DNA of 64,000 nt from positions 1 through 64,000 of the IMG/VR virus record IMGVR_UViG_3300031857_000149. One strand, 5' to 3'. The position numbers and the translations under genes were made by a program. The notes beneath the pieces were generated by a model. It searched no databases. It saw only the letters and a program-made list of their open reading frames with translations, and was not told the DNA's origin. Positions 43,701 through 55,600 of this stretch are shown one piece after another. This DNA comes from a virus. Position 1 is the first letter of the stretch, and the number at the start of each line of letters is the position of its first letter.

Positions 43701-45101
43701 TATATCAAGTAAGTGTAAATCCCATTCTGTTGCATTTGAAGAATATGGAGAATTTGATAAATTACAAGAATATACTCTTGCCCTTCCAATCTCATACTGA
43801 GATCCTGGGCTAGTTGAATTTGAAGATTTTCTTCTATTAAAAAGTAAAACTATATTATTTTCATTATCTGACTTGATTAATGGTGTCCCGTTAACGTTAT
43901 TAATTTTTAACGAATTATTGAAATTGTATGGGACAAGAGTTCCTGAGATATTTTCTGTAGATCTGGGTTTTTGTATATCTACAATGGTAGTTCCTATTAA
44001 CTCAACATCATATCCACGAACATAAGCTTTTCCTGGAGAAACTTTAACACATGCTAAGTTATCTGATGGAATATTTCCTGATGCGGTGGTTTGATTTTGT
44101 GTATATACCCCACTATTAGATATTCCATCATTTAAAGAATTTGCCAATTCTACCTTAAATTTGTCTATTGAATAATCTCCAGATTCTTCATAGGTTCTTT
44201 TGGCAAAATAATCTCTAATTGTAGAATATTCAGTTTTATTTTGTAATTTTTTTAGTTCTCCATTATCAATTCTGATTAGTTCAATAAAACTCTTATCATC
44301 ATAATCAGTTAATGGTTTTTTCGACAAAAATGTAGATATCTTTAATCTATCAGAACCTGGAGCTGCGTAGTTTGAAAACCCTTTTGCATTATCATATAAT
44401 GCAGGATCTTCTTTTGCACTAACAATATCTTCTATAACAGTTAGACCAACCCTATATGAGGGGAAATTTGAATAAGGTTCTAAAACCAATTTATCAGAGG
44501 TTACGTCTACAAAAGAACCTCTGATAAAATATACACCACTTGCAATGCCAACAGCTGATCCAATAGCTGTAGAATTTGAATCAATTAAGGTTGCAAAAGT
44601 TTCTTGAGCATTAATTCCAGTATTTCCATATATTATTTGCTCCTCCGCCACTAAATTTTCACCATCAGTGAATGGGGATACATTATTATCATCGCCAGAA
44701 TTTAAATACTTAACAAATAATGTTGTATCAGTTACTTCATCATTTTCTGAAGGTAGTAAATAACTATCAACTACTGCTGTAATATTTGATTGCTGCCCTC
44801 TAATTTTTTTCCCAATTAAAGATTCTAAGTATACGGATACATCAATGCCGAGATGCTCCGGAGTAATTTTTACTGCAAAATAATCAGAATCATAATTAAT
44901 ATTTCCTGGAATAACCATTGAACCTTCTTTAAAAAGATGGCTTCCAAAAGATTCTATTTGATGTTGTAATGATGATTGTAGAGAAGTTAATTCTCTAGCT
45001 TGAATTGGAACTCCAGGTTTAAATAAAACTCTGTAGTAGTTATCATCTTTATCAAAATCATCATAATATGGTCCTATATTAAGATTGGTTTTTTGTGGCA
45101 T
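37773..45101 (-). CDS. Giant DUF4815 virion structural protein (2442 aa)
   Basis: Starts with a DUF4815-like domain (YYRVLFKPGVPIQARELTSL then QSSLQHQIESFGSHLFKEGS). About 1533-1590 is a proline-rich linker containing ten consecutive Pro, and just after it comes DPLAQSFTVDDSGGFLNSVD then LYFASKDE, a motif of phage tail tip and fibre proteins. Between 1850 and 1950 are G-x-G-Y modules (GIGYSNG, GNGYSVGDVLGIT). It ends with a beta-rich receptor-like domain (DFRILYKLFKP...APRFKDLRAIAL). It takes the place of T4 gp9/gp10 next to gp8, so a baseplate-periphery or short-fibre role is likely. Confidence 0.82.
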   Translation of the reverse strand: MPQKTNLNIGPYYDDFDKDDNYYRVLFKPGVPIQARELTSLQSSLQHQIESFGSHLFKEGSMVIPGNINYDSDYFAVKITPEHLGIDVSVYLESLIGKKIRGQQSNITAVVDSYLLPSENDEVTDTTLFVKYLNSGDDNNVSPFTDGENLVAEEQIIYGNTGINAQETFATLIDSNSTAIGSAVGIASGVYFIRGSFVDVTSDKLVLEPYSNFPSYRVGLTVIEDIVSAKEDPALYDNAKGFSNYAAPGSDRLKISTFLSKKPLTDYDDKSFIELIRIDNGELKKLQNKTEYSTIRDYFAKRTYEESGDYSIDKFKVELANSLNDGISNSGVYTQNQTTASGNIPSDNLACVKVSPGKAYVRGYDVELIGTTIVDIQKPRSTENISGTLVPYNFNNSLKINNVNGTPLIKSDNENNIVLLFNRRKSSNSTSPGSQYEIGRARVYSCNLSNSPYSSNATEWDLHLLDIQTYTKITLNEAISPSDCPETTYIKGLSSGASGYVLQQPTLGSKILTLIQTSGTFIDGEQISVNGSKSIIRSLDSIKAYSLSDIKSVFQNSSALGFVSNFTADTVLDKSIASNFRLPDTITISDTGNVTTAGGNFAGIKSDTIIRYQIPGSTLETYNIVSSVSSDNLSMTVGIVPNVVGVCTGGLPTQTVTTTFSIGNPKVIANNSTLYFELPDKNVSSTDLNNSTISIKTQIKNLSTDVDGILSSSVSNAGVTSSFFQPFDTQRYTIIYSDGSIEDLTGDQVVISNNSSNITINGLKPSQSANVTLNVSLIKIDVQSKIKQYVRSERLIVDKCSLGISTDVSGLTTSSYYGLRVQDKEISLNVPDVSNIIGVFESLDTNNPVLDRLVFVNGLNLDVNSVIGEKLIGSKSGSIAQLIRSISSTTVEICYLSASTFLPDESVTFEESNISSNVQQVIPGKYLNLTDKFLLNKGQENQYYDYSRLVRYNDSTIPSKRLLVVFNYYDVLQNDGGDLYTVNSYAFERFEKDIPLLGNDNIRASDTLDFRPRVSKFTSENSSPFSFSSRNFGASSGNVPSVVISPNESSAIGYSYYLPRIDKVVLDKSGNISVIEGSSTKNPSEPANVDEAMTIALIKLPPYLYNPQEASIQLIDNRRYTMREIGKIEDRVSKLEVLTSLSLLELDTKTLQIQDSDGLSRFKSGFFADSFENTDFIDIAKIDANCDVNSNTKELNTPIDFYSLKPELALNPSINVETADFSQDLDLLDAKVVKRGDLITLSYSEVNWIEQPLATRVENVNPFNMIQWVGRIILSPASDSWVRNIYLNNGSRSILGDTNREYIETIRISSEQEPFMRSRNVSFVAGGLKPFTRYFSFFDGSSAIDIIPKLLEVQMSSGIFQVGETVNGYIGNKKVISFRLCQSNHKTGPYNSPISTVSLNPYNRSLSIPASYSSASTILNVDTNSLSEDVLGNFYGYVELNTTLIGQTSNAQAKVVEIRLVSDNFGDIGGSFFIKDPLATPAPTIKYQTGTKSFKLTSSSTNEISTTGSLLISSGETTYSSLGVIDTFRQTTVVVRTPPPPPPPPPPIAAPAPVPPRPVDPPAPTVATPTPNPPQPQPAPAPAGCVPRAARLVISATRPTPDARRIGFLGRQSSRFNTWIIPAIVCPPPRRRGKDPLAQSFTVDDSGGFLNSVDLYFASKDESERVTVELRTVELGTPTNQLVQDFASVSLTPNEVNVSKDASVATKVVFPSPVYLQPRTEYALVILAPSSNNYEMWVGRMGESTVRTQNLPDAENVIMTRQYLGGSLFKSQNGTIWTASQNEDLKFKLYKCQFVDTGVVYFYNPDLRLDDLNVSRLRSNPIKTYPRKLKVGIVTLTDSTTINALSVGSKIGQTNISGPYGFIERIGSEITSANVLNVGIGYSNGIYTGVPLYSVTGSGEGAVATVEFTNNKLSSVTSIEESGNGYSVGDVLGITTSFVGKGKNASITVTQINGLDTLYLNNAQGELFVSGNNLIKYSDENTVVGLAASIRGTSSVINSLYDGNVLEVTNFNHGMHSDNNVLTLSGISPDTFPTSLTENLSSDSTTISVASTLPFTKFEGQASSSGYVLINSEVIYYDSVSDGILGIATRGVGDSLIRSHDKDSLVYPYELNGISLTRINTTHSLPNDSYLKSFRDIDTYHIKIDRLERSFGNQQLSFVEEKVCGGNQCLSTKNVQFNSLIPQFNTINPGQFTTIVSQVRTVSATSAGGKEVSFLDQGYEPIEINQQNNLKSTRMVCSKVNETERLSSLPRNKSFTIAMTLISADPNTSPVIDTANSSIVFNRNRLNNPISDYVFDNRVNLTTGDPHSAIYISKKIDLSQPATSLKVFVTAYRNSSADFRILYKLFKPDSDNIEQNYELFPGYDNLTDSNDDGFGDTIVDSSLNTGRPDAFVRSSKENEFLEYQFTADNLDKFTAFSIKIVMSGTNEAYAPRFKDLRAIALA

Positions 45102-45104
45102 TGT

Positions 45105-46658
45105 TTAAAATTCCAGAATAATTTTGATATCTTCTTTTTGTCTAGAGTTTCTTGATATTAGTGGGCGATTGTCCAAATAAAGTAACTCTCCACTTGTTTT
45201 ATTTATCTCCGGATTTGCTAATCCATTTGTAAATTGAGTACCAAGATTTATTAGTTTAGATCCAATTGTTGTTGTAATACCTGTGTATCCGGAAATAGTA
45301 CCATTAAATCCACTTGCTGATGTAACTGGAGATGCTGATGATTGGAAATCTAAAACCAAAGAATTGGTACTAACTCCGACATAGTCGGTTTGATCTTGAG
45401 TGCTGGAATTTAAATACAAAGACCGGTCTTTATAATATTTTAAAACCTTAGTCTCAACATCATATGAAGCAACATATGCCCTTGCTTGACCAGATCCAAC
45501 GGATTGTATTATTTCATCCCCAATGCTTAAATTTGTAACCCCAGAGACTGAACTGAATCTAATCCCATAAAGAGATGAGAATTCTCCACCAGTATATACA
45601 CTGGTTGAACCGATTGTTATTGGATTTTTTATGACTCCAATTTGAGAAAATTTTGTATCTGTAGGAAAATCTCTTGTAGAATCATCAAATCTAGTATATA
45701 ATAAGACTCTATCAGATCCTAGTTCTTTATATGGATCATATCCATGCCCCTTTGATGGTGGGATTATTGGAATTAATTTTGCGGGAGTTCCAAGAGTTGT
45801 TGCATTAATTGGACCAAGATCTACTATCGCATATGAATAGTCTTTTCCTCCAGATGAAACAGTAGCACTAATAATAGTAGTAGTTTCGTCATCAACTTCA
45901 ACAACTACCTTTCCACCTGTTCCGTCTCCGAGAATATTTAATTCATGAGTTCCTGGCGTGTACCCACTACCACCATTTTGAATATATATTTTTTTTATTT
46001 GATTGAGATTTACAGATGAATCTCCGTTTTCCCTGACAGATTCAACTTGAGAATCTACGGAATTTTCCCAATTATATGGAAGTGAGATATATTCGGTAGA
46101 ATCAAATTTTATAATGTCTGATGGCGATACGGTAAATAAATATTTCCATATATACCCATCTTCACTTACACCAGCTTTAGATGGATCAACATCAGTAAAT
46201 TGTGGCTCATCTAATGATGTATTTCCTACTGTGTTTATTCCCGAAGATCCATTATCTATACAAATATAAACACTATAGTTACTATTAATCACATAGTAAT
46301 TTGCATCATATAATCTGGAAGATTGGGTTATTGGTGAAAGGTTATTTAATGAATAGTCATGCCTATACATTTCATATCTTGTACCTCTTACCCAATCAAT
46401 TCTTCGTATAACTCTTCGCGCATTTGCACTATTGACTCTTTTCCCAAATAAAATTGTATCACGAGTATGTTGTTGATACTCCAAATTATCGACGGGATTT
46501 GGTGTATTGGTGTTCCAATTATTTGTTCTACCAAAACCTACTGTTTCTGGATTAGATAGACCTACAAATATGTAATAAGAATTTGAAGGATCTTCAATAG
46601 ACTTAATAAAGTTATTTGCATTCTCTAATCTAAATTGATCAGTTATAATTGCTGTCAT
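45105..46658 (-). CDS. gp8: Baseplate wedge protein gp8
   Basis: Wedge subunit. 517 residues against 334 in T4. The N-terminus matches gp8 (TDQFRLENANNFIKSI, IFVGLSNPE, RRVIRRIDWVRGTRYEMYRH), as does GYIWKYLFTVSPSDIIKF and the end LLYLDNRPLISRNSRQKEDI then KIILEF (T4: YMENRPPIIMAMDQTEEI then NILFTF). The extra length includes one G-x-G-Y module (GGSGYTPGTHELNILG). Late promoter TATAAATA is 20 nt upstream. Confidence 0.94.
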   Translation of the reverse strand: MTAIITDQFRLENANNFIKSIEDPSNSYYIFVGLSNPETVGFGRTNNWNTNTPNPVDNLEYQQHTRDTILFGKRVNSANARRVIRRIDWVRGTRYEMYRHDYSLNNLSPITQSSRLYDANYYVINSNYSVYICIDNGSSGINTVGNTSLDEPQFTDVDPSKAGVSEDGYIWKYLFTVSPSDIIKFDSTEYISLPYNWENSVDSQVESVRENGDSSVNLNQIKKIYIQNGGSGYTPGTHELNILGDGTGGKVVVEVDDETTTIISATVSSGGKDYSYAIVDLGPINATTLGTPAKLIPIIPPSKGHGYDPYKELGSDRVLLYTRFDDSTRDFPTDTKFSQIGVIKNPITIGSTSVYTGGEFSSLYGIRFSSVSGVTNLSIGDEIIQSVGSGQARAYVASYDVETKVLKYYKDRSLYLNSSTQDQTDYVGVSTNSLVLDFQSSASPVTSASGFNGTISGYTGITTTIGSKLINLGTQFTNGLANPEINKTSGELLYLDNRPLISRNSRQKEDIKIILEF

Positions 46659-46677
46659 ATTACATAGGTTTTTTCAC

Positions 46678-46685
46678 TATTTATA
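46678..46685 (-). promoter_or_regulatory. Late promoter TATAAATA (gp8)
   Basis: Perfect box 20 nt upstream of gp8, in the 34-bp gap after the gp7-like gene. Confidence 0.75.
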
Positions 46686-46692
46686 CCATTTA

Positions 46693-49600
46693 TTAACCTA
46701 AATCTTTTCTAAGAGCTCCAGTGCTTCTTAATCCAAATCCTCTCCTCTGAATATCTGGGAATGTCGATAGACCAACATCGACCGAATATCCTTTTAAATT
46801 AACTTCAAATCTATTTCCTAATACAGATCTATCAAAATCAAAAATTCTTCCCCAAGAAAATCTTCCACAAGGATTATCTACAGAACCGGATGTAGAAAGT
46901 CCGGTAGTAAGAGTTGATGGGTGAATATTTACAATAAATTCACCATATTCGCCATTAACACTTAAAGAATTTAAATAATAGATATTATCCAGGAAAGTAG
47001 ATCCATATCCAATTACATCGGAAGTTGCTGTATTAATTGAAACTACACCATTTCCAACGTAAGTATCATAGACACATATTGGGTATGTGACATTTAATCC
47101 CTGATATGAAAATGCTCTAGTAAAGAACTTTAGTGCAAGTGGATTTCCATTTGTTCCAGTTGTTGTTGTTATTCCAGTGATTATTCCAGTTGTTCCCTGG
47201 AATCTTGGAATATTTCTTATTTTTTCTATGTTTGTTTTTGGTATTGGTGATATAACAGTTGGTGGATTTGTATTTGTGTAACCAATTCCCGAATTTACTA
47301 TAGTAATTGGATATGAAATTTTTCCATTGGAAATGCTTGCAATAGCAATTGCAGTAGATCCTATCCCCAAATTTCCATATTGGTTGGATATCATTATATT
47401 TGTTGGTGACGATATGTAAATTTCTGTAGAAACTCCAGTGTATCCATTTCCACCATCATTAATTATCAATTGTTGAATAGTTCCAGATGTAGAAACAATA
47501 GCAGTGATCGCAGCCGCAACTGGATTTGTATTTTGGACAATAAGTGCATCAAACTTAGAAATGACAATATCAGATTCATCTTCTTCATAATTGAAGAATT
47601 TTATATTATCTACGAATAATTGAATATCATCTTTTCCGACTGATTTTATAACCTTTGCGGAAGGGAATACTAACGGTTCGATGGTGTCTCTAGATTTGTA
47701 AATATTAACGCCCCCAATATTCAAATCGGATTTTTGTTTTGACCAAGCAAGAGGTTTTGAATTAACTTCATCAATTCCTTGGTCAATATATAATCCAGTT
47801 TCTATAATATCCGATGAGAATATTGTTGAGACTTTTCTCTGATCTTGTGTAATTGTTTCTGGAATATAATTATTTTTATATACCTGAACAGTATCGCCTT
47901 CTTTAATTGTCTCAAGAACATTAATAAGAACACTATCAATGTCTCTACTACCTCTATAGAAGAATATCGAAACATTATCTTCTTTTTTGGGTGGATCTAC
48001 AAATATTACACTAGTTCCTCCCTCAAATTTATAATTTTTTATAGGTTCTTGAATAACTCCATTTACAAATATTAGCAACACACTATTAAGATCAATTAAT
48101 TGAGAATCTTCGTCGTTAAGATTTTTCTCAAAACTCAATAATTCTCCATTATAAACTAATGGGAACCTAACCCTAATACCATTTTGCAAATCTTTGATGG
48201 GATCAATAAAGTCTAATTCTCCAAATTGCCAAGCGGCACACGTATCTGTAAATGTTGATAGTACAGTAAGTTCAAAGTTACTAATTGGAGAATTTAAACT
48301 CTTATCCGTAACAAGTCCCACAACTCTAATAACATCCCCAATTTGGAATGAATATCCTGATCTAGAAATTTTGAAGGCAGAAACTTCGTGAAGAGATGAT
48401 GCACCATTATTTGCTGGTTCAACATCCAATGTTAACAGAAGACCAATTCCCGTATCCGTAGTTGATCCAATTCCCGCCCTGTATGCACCTATTACAGGTA
48501 AGTTTTCATAATTAGGTTCAGGAGTAAGAATTCTTATCGTATTAGTGTATCCACTACCACCATTATGAATAGTAAATGACAGTGTGCCACCAATTCCTGC
48601 GATTGCGGTTATACTTGCGGCAGTTCCTGTATGATTTGGGTCAGTTACTCCGATAGATACAACCCCACGATATGCAGAACCTAAATTATCGGTGATTCCT
48701 AATCCAACAGAAACAACACTACCACCAGCACCAATAACTGCTGTTACAGACGCTCCTACAAGGGGTGCATATCCTAATCCTGGAGTTGAACCTAAAGAAA
48801 CAATTAGACCACCTCTTGGTAGTTGATTTTGATTTATATCTTTTTCTGTAGTTATAATAAAACCATTGTCGGATGAAATTCCAGTAAATGTTACACTAGA
48901 AATCCCTGCAGATTCTTCAAAAATATAATTATTGCCAACATTATTATCTGTTGTCGGTGTTTGGAATATACCATTTATAACTAAAATTCCACTTCCTGGC
49001 TCAATTCCTGAGGTATTAATTCCATTTGCAGTTAAAGTGAAACTTTGTCCGATTCCAGTGAATTGTTTTGAAATGTCATCGTATACTTTATTGTTCGTAT
49101 AATCACTTCTAAGGTAAACCCTTCCACCAAAAGAAGAAACTGGTTTTAATAAATTTGTGTCTATGTCAATAGTTACTCCAATTCCAGATCCTTTAGGTTC
49201 ATCAACAAAATATATTCTATTACCAACAATATCATACCCACCAGTTAAAACTTCTACTTCAGTAGAATCTGCATGGTTTGTTGATATTGATCCAAAAGTT
49301 CCTCTTTTAACTTCAACAATTGGAAAATCCCCAATATTTGTAATTGGACCAATATTAGTGGTTCCCAATCCAACATTAATTACAGTTACATATTCTTGAT
49401 TGATTTGTAAAACATCTTTTGGGGCAATTGATCCTATTCCACTTAATGTGATAAATGGACTTTCATCATCAATTCCACCACCATTATTAGATAATTCATG
49501 TTTAATATTAGTATTTGATAGTGGTGATTGAATAACTCCATTTAATGTAATAATAGTCTTTTCTGCTTTCTTTGCCATTTCCAATCTATGGGCGTTTCCA

Positions 49601-52600
49601 CTGCCCAACCCGGTGAATACTACTGTAGTATTCAATTCTTTTCTCGTAGTGAGTTTGAATTGGTCTTTGTTCAATCTCTTTACATAGACAGTTGGTGGTA
49701 AAATAGTAGTAACTATTCCTGTGTAATCCATCATTGGAGAAATTTCCAATGGTAATGGATCAATCCCCCTAAATGTAGATTGTGGGATGTAAATTAATTC
49801 TTCAAGATCACTGAAAAAATGATTTTGTATATTAAATATTCCTGTGGATGGATTTAAAATACTTGAATTTTGTGGATTAAAAGTTTTGGTGAAAATGGGA
49901 ATTGTATTATAGCGCATTTCAAAATTATCTCTACCCAGTCTATTTCCAGATAGTGCATTATACTCTGAAATAGAATAATCTAGATTTGCTGTACCGTATG
50001 TTAAAGTTTCTGGAATATTTAAATAATCTATATCAGTATAGAATAATTCACTAAAACTTTCTATTTTTATTTCATTTGAGTCGTATTCAGCATCTGGATA
50101 AAATTTAATAATTACATTATCCGAACCATCAATTTCACCACCAAACGTTCCAATTCCAGTTTGACTTCCTATTGATAAAAATGGATATTGAGTTGTATAT
50201 ACATTACTAGTATCTTGTAGTATTAACAACTGGTGCAATGCACTAGTTGATCCCACTCCAACCCTAATATATGATTTGGATACATTGATTTCAAAGCAAT
50301 TGAAGGATAAAATAGTCGAAATTCCGCTTATTGCACTTAAATTTGACTCAAGTTTTGATGTTTTTTCTGATCCAGCATCTTGACCTTGAGATAAAAATCT
50401 AAATGTCCCTATTCCCAAAGATGTTGATCCAAATCCAACAACTTGGGATCTAATTGTAACTGGGTTTGATATTTTATTGGTAAAATTAAGAAAAACTAAT
50501 CCACTAGTAGAAATTCCAGAACTAAATGTTCCGATATAATTGCCAGAAGAAAACTCTGAAGTTTCCGTATCAAAGCATACTTCGGTAGTATAAGTGTTAG
50601 TACCATCATAATTCAAATATGTCTCAAAATAGTTCATTTTCAAAGTTGAATTATCAATAACTTGAGTAACTACGTACATTGATGAATAATTTTGCGCTAT
50701 TATTGCGGTTGATCCAGACCCAATAACAGAATTACTACCAATTAAATCTATGAATCCAATACCATAATCACCATATCCACCAAGCAAAGTATTAAATCTA
50801 TTTCTTAAAATTTTGATATCATAATCAATATTAAATGGATCTGTTGGGTTAAAGTATATGAGTACTAAACCATTAACTAACTCCGCACTAATATATCCTA
50901 AGTCCACCTCAGTATTTGATAGATTTGTTTTTTCTAAAATATAAAGGTCATTTGCGTTATTCAATAAAACTACTTCAAAAACTTTAGTACCCTGTGTGGC
51001 AGCATCTTTAACTATAACTAATAAATTGGAATATCTCTGTGCCTCAATATACGTGAGTATTATTGAATTAGTTTGAGATACATTTTCTCTATTTCTAAAC
51101 GCTCCGCTTATATCATCAACTGAAAGAACCCTATTACTTCTACACTCAATGTAGTCTGTCAATCTTTTTGCATTAAATCTAATAAATTTTGATCTATCTT
51201 CTGTTGCATATATGTCTTTGGTTAGATCAAAATCAAATATAGTATCAACTCTAACTTCATTAGTGACATCAATAGTATTAATAGACTCAATAGATGTTGT
51301 TAATGGTTGATTTGTTTGTGCATTTTTTTCTATCTGAGTATCTGCAAAATTCTTAAGTCCGCTTGTGTGTAAAAGACTATTAACTGGATTAATTAATTCA
51401 TCATACTCTAGTGGACTCTTGATAGTGTAAGAAAGATTTTGATAATAATCATTATTTGGGATAACCTGCAGATCTTCATTGGTAAATCCTATATTATTTC
51501 CCCACCCATAATTTTTATGTAGTGAGTAACCTATTTTAAAAATACCATAACTTTCTTGAATTTGATTAATAGTTGCTATAACCCCACTATTTTTACCCCT
51601 GATAGTGTCGCCAACTTTCAATCTATACGCCCCATAGACTTTAATATAGTCTTCTGAGGATTCTGAAATAAATAATTCCTTCAAAACATAATCGGATCCC
51701 TCTAAAATTGCAAGTTTTTCTTGATTGAAAAACGTAGAATTTTTTCTTACAACTTTAAATTTTGGATAATTGTTATAATTAATTACTATTGGATATGCAT
51801 CTTGGAATGTTTTGGCAATACCAGCATTCGTTGTTAGTCCCGATACAGAATATTCTAATTGAACAGGATTTGTGTTTACATACTTAGTAATAGTAAAGAA
51901 ATTGTAGTCATAATCCTCAGAATTGAATCCACTACCGTTTGTTATTTTTTCAATACCTTCAACAAAAATTTTATCTCCAACACCAAATGGTGCCAAATCA
52001 AATCCCAAAATCGGGGTGCTTAAATAGCAAGTAATTATACCGGCAGGTGATGAATAAACTTCATTTATTACGATGCCATTACTATTATTTGTTGCAAGTA
52101 AATTATGATCAATCGGTTCTAATCCTTTCGGATTTTCTACTATTTCTACAGATTTAATAGACCCACTACCCATTTTGGCTTCAAAAGTTGCATTATTTAC
52201 AACTTTTTTAGAAACTGGATTGAAAAGTATTAGTTTTGGTGCAGAAACGTAAGATTTGCCACCATCAATAACCTCTATCCTATCAATGGTATCAGAATTA
52301 GTAATTCTTAAAATTGGTGAAATATAGGATTCTGGTCTTAGAGTATTATCGGAAGAATATTCAAATCCGGGAGACAATATCTTTACATTAGCAATTTTAC
52401 CTATAGTATTGGATTTTGGTAAAATAAATGCATTGATGCCCGCTTCCGAATTAATCTTGACGAAAGATGGTAATTTTTTATAGTTTGCTCCAGCAAAATT
52501 AATTCTAATCTTATTTACACCACCAACATCACTAGTAGATTTCGTAGTATATTTTAATAAATCAGTATTATCTTTGGTATATGTAAGTACTTCTGGATAA

Positions 52601-55600
52601 TTTTTTAATGTTACATTAAATGAGGTATTAGTAATCCCAAAAATGGTGTATTTTCCATTATATACACTACTTTTAAGAGATATTTGTGAGTAGTTTGCAA
52701 CATCTTCATCAGGCAATATAACTTCTCCATCTTTTTGTAACGTATAAGATAAAGATTTTGGTAGATATTCTGAATATCTTAGTGTTAATGAGGCATCTGA
52801 ACTAATTCCTACCGTACCAACATTTACAATATTAAATACTGTTCCTGAAGAATCAGAAACAAATTCTTCAGTAAATGACTTATCATTATATAATTTTAAT
52901 TTATAATTAATTAATGATGGATCAGATAATGAAAATACCAAATCATTATTTCTTATAACTTCAATTTTGGGATTAATAAACCCAAGTGTATGGTTAGTTC
53001 CACCTACAGAATTAAAAGAAATAATTTGTGGTGGAGATTTATACAGATCGCTATAAGTTTCTGCTAATTGAATCTTATTATTATTTAATTTAAAAACATA
53101 GTAGTCACCAGTACTTAACCCAGATATTGTTGCCCCAGTAGATGAATAAAATACCTTATCACCAGTATTAAACTTATGGTTTGGTACATTAATAAGATCT
53201 TCTGCTATATCTACAGAAGAAGGTAAAAATTGAGTAGGATTTACAATAATTCTGTCATAAGATGAATTATATTTTAAGTTTATAAATGTTGAAGTACCAA
53301 TGCCAACACTTTGGTTTGATTTTACTTCCAAATCAATTACGTCACCAGATACCAAAGTATGTTCTTCATCTAAAGTAATTTTTGCTGTTATTTTCTCAAT
53401 ATCACCTTTAACTTGTTGAAAATCTGATTCTATAGAATATTCATAATTATTTTCTGCGTTAGATATAAAAAATAAACCACTAGTATTTGTAGTTAGACCT
53501 ACCGAAGTTGTAATTCCAATATAATCCTTTGATTTTTTAATAATATATACAAATTCCGAATTCCCACTTCTAGGTAAAATAAAACTTCCACTATTCGGAG
53601 AATCTGCTACTAGTATTTGAGTTCCTTCAGAGGGTTTCCTTAAAATTACTTTTTGTGCGTTTTCAAATGGGTGATTTGGTAAGTATATACTTTGAGTTGG
53701 TACAGAAATATTTTTAATATATTGACCAATTCCAAATGTTCTAGTCCCAGCAATTCCTGGAGTAGTTCCAACTCCAATTGATTCTACTGGATTGAAATAT
53801 ACAATATCATTAAATCTTGAATCAAATTTGTCTAGAGATTTTCTAATTTCAAACGTGGATGGTAATAATACTACAGGATCACCAATACTATGAGCAGTTC
53901 CGGTTACACTTCCCCTATTTACTCGAATAACATTATTTTCTCTAAAAACATTAAGAACTGATACTACCTCAGTTACGGTGCCGATCCCAACACTATCCCC
54001 AACAGATATTGTAGTTGGTACACTAGAAACATATATGTCTATTGAATTATTATCCAATAATATTGGATTTATTGGAACATTGGAAAGAAGAGTTACAGAG
54101 GTTTCTTCCACAGATATGTTGTGTTCTCCACCAATCAGAGTACTTAGTGATTCTGAGTTTATTCCAGTAATTCTTACATTATCATTATCAATTAATCCAT
54201 GAATTTTATTTGTTTTTACGATAATTGTACTATCGTTTTTCCAAGTAAAAATTGTATCCGGAAAATACTCTACTGTTGTATCAATTTTATTAATTGATTT
54301 GCCTTCAATTTTTGAGACATAAGCACTTAAACCGCCACCATTGGTTCCAGTATTATCAAATTCCAGTAGATCATTAATTCTATATCCTTGTCCTGGTTGA
54401 ATAATATCAAAAGAATCTACTGAACCTTTTGATGTATATTCAACCACCGAGATTTGATTGGAAATTTCATTGGGTTCAATAATAAAATCACTCCCCGAAT
54501 AAGCATCATTTACTTTATATGGTAGAGTATTTCTAATTAATGTGGAGTTATTAAAATCAAATGATTGGTCAATATTAGAATCGATATTTTCTACTAATGG
54601 AACGTAGTTATATTTGTTACCAATAAAGTATGGGAATTTGGGTTCATATAATTCTGATGATGATGTAGTGATTCCCGCAAAATATGCATAAGTTCCATTT
54701 GGGAATTCTGGAGTTTTACAAAATCTTCCATTATTTTCATCCAAATCCCCAGAATCAGTAAACTTGTAGTCCTCAACAAACATTCCATTTTCAAATCCAC
54801 TGGGCCTATTTACTACCAAAGAAGAATCTAGTGTATATCCAGTTTCTAATATTTTAACGGCAGAACTATTATTTTCTGGATCAGAATATCCATATGGACC
54901 ATAAATTGGACATCCATCATATGACCACCCAATAATCGGAGAATGATATGGATTTGATGGATTGCTATTTCTTTGATCTCCAAATACAATCTTTCCAATA
55001 TTTGTAGAATATCCAACATATCCATATTCTGTATATTCTTCCCTATTAATTAGAATTTCTTGTCCAAATTTTTTGTAATTATTAATTTTTAAATCTCTTA
55101 CCGCACATTCTAAAAATACACCGTATCCTGCTGATTTAACCTTAATGCTTGTAGATGCGCTTGAATATCCACTGCCACCCTGAATGATAATTACCTTAGT
55201 TAGACGGTTGTCAATAATTACTGCTTTTAATTTCGCCCCTACACCATCTCCCTCTACAATAATATCAGGAACACTATAATATTCAGTTCCTCTACTTTGT
55301 ACAGATGCTCCAACTATAGAACCATTTGATATAATTGGAGTTACTAAAGCATTTTTACCATTTTTAATTTTAACTGATGGTTTTTTATGTAAATTTAAAA
55401 TATTTGACCCATATCCACTACCACCATCATAAAGATATGTCCCAACTAAAGAACCTCTAACATACGGTGTCGCTGTTATCACGCCTACAGGATTAGAAAT
55501 TCTAACATTTAATTCAATTTTTGGGTATCTAAATGAATGATACCCAGTTCCAGTTGACTGAAACTTACTATAATTTTTTCGATTATAGTTTTCAACTGAT

